DNA of 8,149 nt from Prolixibacteraceae bacterium (GTDB lineage: Bacteria > Bacteroidota > Bacteroidia > Bacteroidales > Prolixibacteraceae): contig JAEUSS010000631.1 of assembly GCA_016788685.1 (NCBI GenBank), positions 1-8,149 on the forward strand, written 5' to 3'. The translations under genes were made by a program, and so were the position numbers. Below are positions 1 through 7,423 of this stretch, one piece after another. The notes under the pieces are model-generated. The model was given only the letters and a program-made list of their open reading frames with translations, did no database searches and was not told the DNA's origin. Each line of letters opens with the position of its first letter. The first letter of the stretch is position 1.

Positions 1-2445
1 GGCTCTTACGGTATTTCGGCAAATGCCAGCTTCCCAACCTTCCTGGATGGTCCTGGATATGCCTACTGGTACAATAAAGCAAGTGTTTTAGATGGCAATC
101 AGCCAGTGTTCAACCAAGACCAAATTGCAAAAATGACCAATGACGACCCTAACGACGGATGGGGAAATACGGACTGGATCGGAGAAACCTTTAAAACAGG
201 AAGCACCAGCCAACATAGCGTAACTGTTAACGGAGGAAATGACCGCATTAAGTATTTTACCTCTGTCGGCTATATGGGTCAGCAAGGTAACGTCAAGAAT
301 TTCGACTACACCAGATATAACCTGCGTAGTAATATTGACGCCAAAATCGCAGAGAATCTGAACATGACTTTCGGTGTTGCAGGTAACGTTGGCGATACAC
401 GTACGCCTGGTTATGGTGCCGGCGGATCATCTGCTGCCGGAGTTTCATCAGCTCCTTGGTTAAGTGTAGCCGAACAGGCTGCTTTTGCTCACCCTTACCT
501 TCCTAAAGAAATCAACGGTGTTCCGGTTGCTAGCCGCAACGCATACAACAATGCCATCAACCCGATTGCAGCTGCCAGTCTATCGGGCAAAAACAAGGCT
601 GTCACTACTGCTATTCAGACGAATATAACCTTGCAGTGGGACCTCCCATGGGTTGACGGATTAAACCTCAAATTTACAGGGGCTTATGACCAATCGGGTA
701 CTGTATCAAAAAACTTCAGTACTCCTTATAATGTTTTGCTCGAAACGATACCAAACTCAACTACTACTGACATCACCTACGGTCTGGCTCCGGATGCACG
801 TAATGCGGTTGACAGATCTTTGGGCGAAGGTTACTCGCAATGGAGAAGATTGGTTTCTCAATCGAGCATTAACTATGCAAACATCTTCGGGAAGCACAAT
901 ATTGATGCAATGATCCTTATGGAAAGCAGGGACTATACCAGCAATAAATTCGCTGCATACGGAAAAGGATTCTACTTCGCCGAACTTCCGGAATTAGATA
1001 TGGCCCGTGTACCTGCAGATAATCCCATCAGCGGTTCAAGTGATGCCAACAGAAGCGTAGGCTTTGTCGGACGTTTAAAGTACGACTATGACAGCCGTTA
1101 CCTGGCCGAATTCACCGGACGATATGACGGTTCGTACAAATTCGCCGGAAACATCGGAGGTAAACGTTGGGGTTTCTTCCCGTCACTTTCTTTAGGATGG
1201 AGAATCTCAAATGAAGATTTCTTTGCAAGCGCTACCAGTTTTGTTGACAACATGAAAATCAGGGCTTCAATTGGTGTCTTAGGTTCTGACCCGGTTTCAC
1301 CTTACGCGTTCCTGAGCACAATGAACTTCATTGGCTCCGGCAAAAACCCAACCCCTCAGGTTGTTTTGAATGGCCAGCCGCAAAATGCGCTGATGACAAC
1401 AGCTGTTTCAAACCCAAATCTGACATGGGAACGTATGATTGCATACAATGCCGGGTTTGATGCCTCTCTCTGGAAAGGAAAACTGGGTATTGAATTCGAC
1501 GTATTCTACAATTACACTTATGACATTCTGGGAGCACAAACAGGAATGCCCGGATCTATGGGAGGTTACTATACCACCTACATCAACAACAACAGTGTTG
1601 ACGCAAAGGGTATCGACCTGATGCTAAGCCACGAAAACAGCTACAGAGACTTCCAGTACGGTGCAAAATTGAACCTCAGCTGGGCCCGTACCAGATACCT
1701 CAAATATCAGGACAGCCCCAACACGCCTGACTATGCCAAACGCACAGGAAAATCGCCATGGGCAATGGGCGGCCTTATTGCTGAAGGATTGTTCCAAAGC
1801 GAAGAAGAAATTGACAACTCTGCATACATCGTGGGTGCCAGGCCTCGTCCGGGCGACATCAAATATAAAGACCTGAATGGCGACGGAGTGATTTCTTACG
1901 CGCAGGACCGCGCATTGGTTGGTAAATCAAACCGTCCGGAGTTAACTGCAGGACTTGACTTACATGCATCATGGAAAGGGTTTGATTTCTCTACCCTCTT
2001 CACTGCAGGCGCGATGTGCGAAATCTCGTTAACCGGGACTTACTACAACTATGCTGACGATAACACCATTTTCACAAAGCCATTCAAAGCAGGAGCAAAT
2101 GCTCCGGTATACTTAGTTGAGCAAGCCTGGAGACCAGATAACACAAACGCTTCGTTCCCAAGGTTATCTATAAATGCTCCCAATACCAACAATGCTTATG
2201 CATCTACATTCTGGTTCAGGGACGGCAAATACCTCCGCATGAAATCGGCCCAGATCGGATATACTTTACCAAAGAATTTGACCAGCAAAATCAGCAGTGA
2301 AAACCTTAGATTTTTCATTGAAGGAACAAACCTGTTTACACTCAGCGGCTTGCCCGAAGGTATTGACCCAGAGAGACCGGGAGTTACGAACGGTTATTAC
2401 CCACAGCAAAGAACGTTCATGGCTGGACTTACAATTACTTTTTAA
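1..2445 (+). CDS. SusC/RagA-like TonB-dependent outer-membrane transporter, 5'-truncated by the window edge
   Basis: This is the channel of a SusC/SusD nutrient importer in the outer membrane; it moves oligosaccharides (or another bulky ligand) into the periplasm using TonB-ExbBD energy. The frame is open from base 1 and gives 814 visible residues, beginning just after where the plug domain should end. The signal peptide, carboxypeptidase-D-like domain and plug, about 200 residues in this family, are therefore outside the window. Visible family marks, in window residue numbers, are a NPNLTWER segment in the mid-barrel, PGDIKYKDLNGDG around 617-629 (a SusC-typical acidic DxNGDG loop), LRMKSAQIGYTLPK and FIEGTNLFTLSG near the end, and a terminal LTITF ending in Phe, the usual outer-membrane barrel signal. 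The SusD-like gene starts 11 bases downstream, so the two are surely co-transcribed. Substrate cannot be read from the sequence, and the absence of the N-terminus hides whether a signal-transducing STN domain is present. Confidence 0.96.
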   Translation, partial: GSYGISANASFPTFLDGPGYAYWYNKASVLDGNQPVFNQDQIAKMTNDDPNDGWGNTDWIGETFKTGSTSQHSVTVNGGNDRIKYFTSVGYMGQQGNVKNFDYTRYNLRSNIDAKIAENLNMTFGVAGNVGDTRTPGYGAGGSSAAGVSSAPWLSVAEQAAFAHPYLPKEINGVPVASRNAYNNAINPIAAASLSGKNKAVTTAIQTNITLQWDLPWVDGLNLKFTGAYDQSGTVSKNFSTPYNVLLETIPNSTTTDITYGLAPDARNAVDRSLGEGYSQWRRLVSQSSINYANIFGKHNIDAMILMESRDYTSNKFAAYGKGFYFAELPELDMARVPADNPISGSSDANRSVGFVGRLKYDYDSRYLAEFTGRYDGSYKFAGNIGGKRWGFFPSLSLGWRISNEDFFASATSFVDNMKIRASIGVLGSDPVSPYAFLSTMNFIGSGKNPTPQVVLNGQPQNALMTTAVSNPNLTWERMIAYNAGFDASLWKGKLGIEFDVFYNYTYDILGAQTGMPGSMGGYYTTYINNNSVDAKGIDLMLSHENSYRDFQYGAKLNLSWARTRYLKYQDSPNTPDYAKRTGKSPWAMGGLIAEGLFQSEEEIDNSAYIVGARPRPGDIKYKDLNGDGVISYAQDRALVGKSNRPELTAGLDLHASWKGFDFSTLFTAGAMCEISLTGTYYNYADDNTIFTKPFKAGANAPVYLVEQAWRPDNTNASFPRLSINAPNTNNAYASTFWFRDGKYLRMKSAQIGYTLPKNLTSKISSENLRFFIEGTNLFTLSGLPEGIDPERPGVTNGYYPQQRTFMAGLTITF

Positions 2446-2456
2446 AACGGTATAAT

Positions 2457-4127
2457 ATGAAAACAAAAATAGCATTAATTACACTATTTATCAGCTTGTT
2501 GGGACTGTCTTCCTGTGACAAATACCTGGACCTGACCCCTACTGATAAGCTTTCTGACAAAGTGGTCTGGCAAAACGCGGCCTCTGTTGAGCTTTATGTA
2601 AACGGATTCTATCCATACATTGCCTCTTATGGCAGCTTTGGCTCCGGCGAATCGCAGGTCGGACTTACCGAAGGACTCACCGAAACGCTGAAATATGGTT
2701 CAATGACTCCCGGAACCCACGTTGGATTTGCCAACATCCTGGCCTATGGCAGCGGTGGTATATCAGCACCTACTGCATCGTGGAACCTCGGAATGTGGGA
2801 TGACCTTTATACCAGAATCCGCAGAGTGAACGAATTCATCTATGGCCTGAAGAAGTACGGAACAGACTTAGACGAAACATCAAAAAGCAGATTTGAGGCA
2901 GAAGCTCGTTTTTTCAGAGCATTTCTATACTTCCAGCTGATTAAAAGAAGCGGCGACGTAATCCTTTATGACGAAGATCTCTCTGCAATTAGCCGGGATA
3001 AAAACGTAAGCCCTGAATCTGAAGGATGGGATATGGTTCAAAAAGACCTGGAATTTGCGGCAAATAACCTTCCTGTTGAATGGCCCGCTGCAAGCAGAGG
3101 CAAAGTTACCAAAGGTGCCGCTTTCGCAATGCAGTCAAGAGCTATGCTTTATGCTAAAAGGTGGGAAGTAGCCAAAGCTGCAGCTGATGAAGTCATTAAA
3201 CTGAATATCTACACCTTGCCGGCCGGAACCACTGTTGCCGACTACAATAAGTCATTCAAATCATCGCTTGCAGGCAATACCGAGTCTATTTTAGAGTACA
3301 ACTACCTGATCGCCGGACCAAACCACGGCTTTGACAAGCTATTCACTCCCGGAGGAGATGCTACCGGTATTGGAGGGCGTGCCACACCAACTCAGGAAAT
3401 GGTTGAATCGTATGAAAAAGCTAGCGGAGGTTTCGTTGATTGGACTGCATGGCATACCGAAGCAGGAACAACAGTAGTTCCTCCATACAGCCAGCTCGAA
3501 GTCAGATTCCATGCTTCGGTTCTGTACAACGGTGCCGATTGGAAAGGCCGCAAAATTGAAACTTTTGTTGGCGGAACAGATGGTTGGGCGTCATTTAAGG
3601 ATGACCCGAACCCTTCAGGAAGAACGACTACCGGTTATTACCTCCGGAAACTGGTTGATGAAAATCACATCGACCTGAACTCTGTTCCCAGTACACAAAC
3701 CTGGGTTGCAATCCGCCTGTCCGAAGTTTACCTGAACCGGGCCGAAGCTGCCTATATGCTTAAAGACGTTTCCACAGCGAACTCGGATGTACGAAAAATC
3801 AGAGAGCGTGTTGGCCTTCCTTACGCTGACAAAAGCGGAGAAGACCTGATGGCTGCTATCAGACAAGAACGTAAAATTGAACTTGCATACGAAGGACATC
3901 TTTATTGGGACATGCGCCGCTGGCGTTTGGCTCATACAGCTTATTCCGGTCCGGGCAGCCGCGTTCACGGATTTAAGATTGTTAAAGAAGGAGCGAACAT
4001 GACCTATATCTATGTTGACTGTGATAAGCAAGATCGTTCATTCCCGGAGAAAATGTACCGGATTCCTCTTCCCGAAACTGAATTAATGAATAACTCAGCC
4101 ATTCAGCAATATCAGGAATGGAAATAA
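2457..4127 (+). CDS. SusD/RagB-family surface lipoprotein
   Basis: A 556-residue substrate-capturing lipoprotein that forms the lid of the SusC-like channel on the cell surface. The signal peptide ends in a lipobox GLSSC with the lipidated Cys at residue 20, followed by DKYLDLTPTD, the classical SusD mature N-terminus. The N-terminal SusD-like part includes helices typical of its TPR fold (EARFFRAFLYFQLIKRSGD, about 149-167; GAAFAMQSRAMLYAKRWEVA, about 220-239). The C-terminal RagB/SusD domain shows WVAIRLSEVYLNRAEAAYM (416-434), IRQERKIELAYEGHLYWDMR (468-487) and a closing RIPLPETELMNNSAIQQ (535-551). Length is normal for the family. The ATG lies 11 bases after the SusC stop in an A/T-rich leader without a Shine-Dalgarno match. 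The loop between about 290 and 400, rich in Gly, Trp and Tyr (GWASF, DWTAWH), is the part most likely to contribute ligand contacts, but this is inference. The ligand is unknown. Confidence 0.97.
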   Translation: MKTKIALITLFISLLGLSSCDKYLDLTPTDKLSDKVVWQNAASVELYVNGFYPYIASYGSFGSGESQVGLTEGLTETLKYGSMTPGTHVGFANILAYGSGGISAPTASWNLGMWDDLYTRIRRVNEFIYGLKKYGTDLDETSKSRFEAEARFFRAFLYFQLIKRSGDVILYDEDLSAISRDKNVSPESEGWDMVQKDLEFAANNLPVEWPAASRGKVTKGAAFAMQSRAMLYAKRWEVAKAAADEVIKLNIYTLPAGTTVADYNKSFKSSLAGNTESILEYNYLIAGPNHGFDKLFTPGGDATGIGGRATPTQEMVESYEKASGGFVDWTAWHTEAGTTVVPPYSQLEVRFHASVLYNGADWKGRKIETFVGGTDGWASFKDDPNPSGRTTTGYYLRKLVDENHIDLNSVPSTQTWVAIRLSEVYLNRAEAAYMLKDVSTANSDVRKIRERVGLPYADKSGEDLMAAIRQERKIELAYEGHLYWDMRRWRLAHTAYSGPGSRVHGFKIVKEGANMTYIYVDCDKQDRSFPEKMYRIPLPETELMNNSAIQQYQEWK

Positions 4128-4150
4128 CCAACCATAACACATTTAATTTT

Positions 4151-5821
4151 ATGAAAAACATATTATTCGTATTTGTAGCTCTGCTCACCGTTTTGAGCGG
4201 ATGTCATGATCCGGAGGAGCTGGTCCCATCTGTTTCTGGGGATGGTCTTAACAGCATTACTGCAACATTTGAAGATGGAACGGGTGGATTTAAAGGTTAT
4301 ATTACCGAAGGTAGTGACGAAATTGTTATTGCGATTCCTTACTACTTCCCGGAGAACAGCAACAACCAGATTACCGAAGCTCAGATATCCAGAATGCGCG
4401 TAACTGCAAATTTAGATGACAACGTGACGATCAGCCCGGCTCTTTTGTATCTGGACTTAACTAAAGAAAACGTCATTACGTTGACTGATCAGGTAAAAAC
4501 AAAAAAACAGTATAAAATCAAAGGAGAAATCCGCAAAAGCACAGCTTGCCTACTAGAAGAATTCAAATTGCCCTCTTTAGGAATGACTGGTGTGATTAAC
4601 GAAGCAACCAAAACAATCTCACTGGTTACGGTCGGCAACCTGGAGCCAGCGCTGGCAGAGGTATCACTGTCTTATCACGCAAGCATTTCTCCGGATCCGA
4701 CTACAGTAGCTCTGGATTACAACAGCGAAGTGCAGTTGACTGTGACTGCTCACGATGGTGTAACAAAAAATGTCTACACGGTAAAAAAAGAAGTTCCTCA
4801 AAAACTGAAATATGGAATCCGCCAGGGAAGCGCGAAACTGATGTTTGCAAAGAAACTGAAAGCTGACTTAGGCATCAGTGTTGACAACCTGACCGGAGGT
4901 ATTGCTGCTACCGGAGACTACATTCTATTGAATACACGCAACGAAAACAGCATTTACATCAATGCCAAAACCGGAGATAAAGTTGGTGAAATCAACCTTG
5001 GAGCTATCAAAGGATCGCTTACCAACTTCTACAATACTGCCGATGATGATGGAAATATACTGGTTTGTAATTTGGCACCTAATGCCGGTACGTTTAAAGT
5101 CTGGAAACTGACCTCTGTAAGCGCTACTCCGGAGCTGATGATTGAATGGGATGGCGCAGTAGCAATTGGACGGAAATTATCAGTTAAAGGAAGTATCAGC
5201 GGGAATGCCATCATTACTGCCCCCATACTGGCTGCCGGACAAAAAATTGCCCGCTGGACTGTTGTCGGAGGTGTATTAACTTCTCAGACCCCTGAAATTG
5301 TTACGATGACCGGTCTTGCAAAAGGCTGGACTACAAATGCTGACGTGATTTATTCATCAAGCAACGATGTGAACAGCGACTATTTTGTTGCCTCGTATTC
5401 CGACAATACCTTTGCATGGGTTAACGGAACCACCAACGCAGTAAGCAAAAAGTTGGATGTAATCAGTACCAATTATATTCCAAATGCTGTAGATCACATC
5501 GAATTTAACAATGCAAAGTATGTTACACTAAACTGGATAAACAGTTTTAGTTGGGGATCTGCTGATGCGGTATGGTTGCTGGATGTTAGTTCTGATACCG
5601 AATTTGCAGGTAACCTCGAAACAAAAACATGCAAATCAGTTGTTTGGGAATGCGAAAGAAACGTGTACGGAGGTAAATCGGTTACTCCGGCTGTTGTAAA
5701 TGCCAATGCTACAGGAGACGTTGCTCTACGGGTGTCTGAAGACGGATATTACATGTATCTGTACTTCATGTTCACCAACGGTTATGTGGTCGGATACCAG
5801 TTCGACTGTATTGATATGTAA
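4151..5821 (+). CDS. DUF5018-type surface lipoprotein, probable surface glycan-binding protein (SusE/F position)
   Basis: A 556-residue lipoprotein directly after susD, where PULs usually carry a surface glycan-binding protein. The signal peptide MKNILFVFVALLTVLSGC gives a lipobox LSGC with Cys18, followed by the acidic stretch HDPEEL, compatible with a Bacteroidota surface-export signal. Two N-terminal modules (about 34-126 and 131-213) resemble each other: each is a beta-rich unit ending in a YxIKGE or YTVKKE strand, as in DUF5018/cadherin-like Ig repeats. I assign DUF5018 from remembered sequence style, not from a search. The C-terminal half (about 220-556) has recurring short beta segments such as GDYILLNTRNENSIYI, GNILVCNLAP and DYFVASYSDNTFAWVN, suggesting a beta-propeller. 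No catalytic motif is evident. An in-frame ATG at 4118 overlaps susD, but the start at 4151 is chosen because it places the signal peptide exactly at the N-terminus, 23 bases after the susD stop. A binding role is inferred from position and domain style. Confidence 0.85.
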   Translation: MKNILFVFVALLTVLSGCHDPEELVPSVSGDGLNSITATFEDGTGGFKGYITEGSDEIVIAIPYYFPENSNNQITEAQISRMRVTANLDDNVTISPALLYLDLTKENVITLTDQVKTKKQYKIKGEIRKSTACLLEEFKLPSLGMTGVINEATKTISLVTVGNLEPALAEVSLSYHASISPDPTTVALDYNSEVQLTVTAHDGVTKNVYTVKKEVPQKLKYGIRQGSAKLMFAKKLKADLGISVDNLTGGIAATGDYILLNTRNENSIYINAKTGDKVGEINLGAIKGSLTNFYNTADDDGNILVCNLAPNAGTFKVWKLTSVSATPELMIEWDGAVAIGRKLSVKGSISGNAIITAPILAAGQKIARWTVVGGVLTSQTPEIVTMTGLAKGWTTNADVIYSSSNDVNSDYFVASYSDNTFAWVNGTTNAVSKKLDVISTNYIPNAVDHIEFNNAKYVTLNWINSFSWGSADAVWLLDVSSDTEFAGNLETKTCKSVVWECERNVYGGKSVTPAVVNANATGDVALRVSEDGYYMYLYFMFTNGYVVGYQFDCIDM

Positions 5822-5838
5822 ACCATTAAAACAATGCT

Positions 5839-5872
5839 ATATTGGTGCCTCCTTTCGCGGGGGCACCAATAT
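5839..5872 (+). terminator. 14-bp stem-loop in the gap before the first GHL10-type gene
   Basis: Bases 5839-5852 pair with 5859-5872: eleven outer Watson-Crick pairs (ATATTGGTGCC with GGCACCAATAT), one T-G wobble, then two C-G pairs closing a TTTCGC hexaloop. It starts 17 bases after the DUF5018-type stop codon and ends 16 bases before the next ATG. The + strand tail is TTATAAAAAAC, only weakly T-rich, so a complete intrinsic terminator is not shown. It may attenuate transcription between the surface-binding genes and the enzyme gene, act as an RNA-processing or 3'-end stabilising structure, or terminate antisense transcription. Confidence 0.6.
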
Positions 5873-5888
5873 TTATAAAAAACAGAAT

Positions 5889-7268
5889 ATGACTAAGAAA
5901 CTCAATCATTTTTTATTTCTCATACTGATCTGTTTCTCTGCAGGCCTGGTAACCACCTCGTGCAGTAAGGATAAAAACTCAACTCCCGAGTGGGAATGGG
6001 ATAATGACAAAACCCCCAATTCAGAAAAGCCAAGATATATTTGGGTGGATGCTGCAGCCAATTTTCCTGACTTTGCAAACAGCAAAGAGAACATTCTCCG
6101 CGATTTGACCCTGGCAAAAAATGCCGGATTCACCGATGTGGTGGTTGATGTTCGGGGAACAACCGGCGATGTGTTGTTTACAACAGACGTGGTTGATCAG
6201 GCAAAATGGTTTGGCGCCTGGCTTCCGGGCGGTTACACAAAAGTTGAACGGACCGCAACCTGGGATTATCTTCAGGCTTTTATCGACGCAGGCCACAGCA
6301 TCGGATTAAAAATCCATGCCGGAGTAAACACAATGGTTGGCGGAAATACAACCAGCCTGGGTTCGGACGGTGTTTTGTTCAGAGATGCCACTAAACGCGA
6401 GTGGGCAACTCAGCTACTAACCACATCAGGAATTGTAAATACACTGGACAAAGGCGGTTCAGAAGCTAAATTCTTTAACCCGGTTCACGAAGGCGTTCAG
6501 AACTACCTGCTCGATATGCTCGAAGATCTGGCTGCTTATAAAAACCTCGACGGAATCATCCTCGACCGCGGCCGTTTTGATGACCTCGACAGCGATTTCT
6601 CGCCATATACCAAAAAGAAATTCGAAGAATACCTGGGGTATTCAATCCCTAACTTCCCCGCAGATGTGATGGTTGCCGGAACAACCGCAGGAAACCTGCC
6701 GGCAACTTTGCCCCCGTATTTTAAACAATGGCTCGAATTCAGGGTAAAAACCATACACGATTTTATGGAGAAAGCCCGCACCCGGGTGAAAACAACAAAT
6801 AAAGACATTCAATTTGGCGTTTATGTCGGTGGATGGTACGGATCATACTACGGTGTAGGTGTTAACTGGGCAAGTCCAAAATTCAACACCTCTTCGGCTT
6901 ATCCGGCCTGGGCGACTGCCAAATATCAGACCTACGGTTATGCCGATCACATGGACATTATCCTGATCGGAGCCTATGCTGCCCCTACCCGGGTTTACGG
7001 AGCTAACGAATGGACTGTCCAGGGATTTTGCTCCAAAGCAGTTGAAAAAATTAAAAGTGATGCCAAAGTAGTCGGCGGACCAGACATTGGCAACGGCGAT
7101 TGGGCAACTGCCAGCGATGCGGTAATCAATCAGGCCATTACCCAATCAGTTGATGCAGCCATAAACGCCTGCGACGGCTATTTCCTTTTTGACATGATCC
7201 ATCTGAAGAAAAAAAATCAGTGGCAGTATGTTAAAACAGGAATTGATGCTGCAATTGAAACCAAGTAA
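5889..7268 (+). CDS. GHL10-family (DUF187-like) putative glycoside hydrolase lipoprotein, copy 1
   Basis: A 459-residue predicted lipoprotein with a TIM-barrel of the glycosyl-hydrolase-like 10 family, whose members are thought to cleave glycans; some relatives act on peptidoglycan strands. The signal peptide ends at VTTSC with Cys25 (Thr rather than Leu at -3, tolerated in Bacteroidota), then a Trp/Asp-rich linker to about residue 47. Barrel marks in order: PRYIWVDAAANF (48-59), GFTDVVVDVRGTTGDVLF (80-97), GHSIGLKIHAGVN (135-147), FFNPVHEGVQNYLLDML (195-211), LDGIILDRGRFDD (220-232) and VYVGGWYGSYYGVGVNWASP (311-330). Asp226 in the LDR motif is the best candidate for a catalytic acidic residue, by position on a strand end; this is inference. 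The start at 5889 is chosen because only it puts the signal peptide at the N-terminus; the frame is open upstream to 5700 inside the preceding gene. Compared with copy 2, the usual RYDG after LDR is RFDD here. Probably in the PUL operon, behind a hairpin. Substrate unknown. Confidence 0.86.
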   Translation: MTKKLNHFLFLILICFSAGLVTTSCSKDKNSTPEWEWDNDKTPNSEKPRYIWVDAAANFPDFANSKENILRDLTLAKNAGFTDVVVDVRGTTGDVLFTTDVVDQAKWFGAWLPGGYTKVERTATWDYLQAFIDAGHSIGLKIHAGVNTMVGGNTTSLGSDGVLFRDATKREWATQLLTTSGIVNTLDKGGSEAKFFNPVHEGVQNYLLDMLEDLAAYKNLDGIILDRGRFDDLDSDFSPYTKKKFEEYLGYSIPNFPADVMVAGTTAGNLPATLPPYFKQWLEFRVKTIHDFMEKARTRVKTTNKDIQFGVYVGGWYGSYYGVGVNWASPKFNTSSAYPAWATAKYQTYGYADHMDIILIGAYAAPTRVYGANEWTVQGFCSKAVEKIKSDAKVVGGPDIGNGDWATASDAVINQAITQSVDAAINACDGYFLFDMIHLKKKNQWQYVKTGIDAAIETK

Positions 7269-7295
7269 CCAAGCATCACCGGCAATGTCAGCAAA

Positions 7296-7322
7296 ACGCT
7301 CCTACCCGCTTTTCCGGAGCGT
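7296..7322. other. Short 7-bp stem-loop after GHL10 copy 1
   Basis: ACGCTCC (7296-7302) pairs perfectly with GGAGCGT (7316-7322) around a 13-base loop, 27 bases after the stop codon of copy 1. On the + strand the stem is followed by ATAAAAAAC, not by T residues. On the - strand it runs into TTT. It could be the 3'-end hairpin of the upstream transcript or a minor structure; the wide loop makes it weak alone. Confidence 0.4.
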
Positions 7323-7332
7323 ATAAAAAACA

Positions 7333-7375
7333 GTCAGACGATGACGCCTCCAGTTGTGAGGCATCATCGTCTGAC
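7333..7375. terminator. Strong 18-position inverted repeat between the two GHL10-type genes, terminator-like
   Basis: Bases 7333-7350 pair with 7358-7375: twelve perfect pairs (GTCAGACGATGA with TCATCGTCTGAC), one C-A mismatch (7345 and 7363), then five pairs (GCCTC with GAGGC) around the loop CAGTTGT. A further AAC/GTT pairing at 7329-7331 and 7378-7380 can extend the base. Read on the - strand, the stem is followed by TGTTTTTTATAC, a good intrinsic-terminator tail. On the + strand the tail is AAGTTCATAAAACTTTTC, which is poorer. It likely ends or attenuates transcription between the two hydrolase genes, perhaps bidirectionally. Confidence 0.65.
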
Positions 7376-7423
7376 AAGTTCATAAAACTTTTCTATTCAA
7401 ATTATTTATACAATTCCTTTTTC

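Noticed and set aside
106..108. GTG as a possible start codon for the SusC-like gene
   Set aside because: The frame stays open to base 1 and the upstream codons (GSYGISANASFPTFLDG) read as normal SusC barrel sequence, so the gene begins before the window.
3615..4031. 138-codon open frame on the minus strand inside the SusD-like gene
   Set aside because: No recognisable domain or signal peptide, and it lies wholly opposite a strongly supported gene; best read as an antisense shadow.
4118..4150. Upstream in-frame ATG giving the DUF5018-type protein 11 extra residues and overlapping the susD stop
   Set aside because: The extra residues (MEITNHNTFNF) would precede a complete lipoprotein signal peptide; the ATG at 4151 gives a standard n-region and Cys18.
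5700..5888. 63-residue upstream extension of GHL10 copy 1
   Set aside because: It lies in another frame of the preceding gene and across the hairpin; the signal peptide starts at the ATG at 5889.
7376..7423. Possible promoter for GHL10 copy 2
   Set aside because: The stretch is A/T-rich but I find no convincing Bacteroidota -33 TTTG and -7 TAnnTTTG pair.
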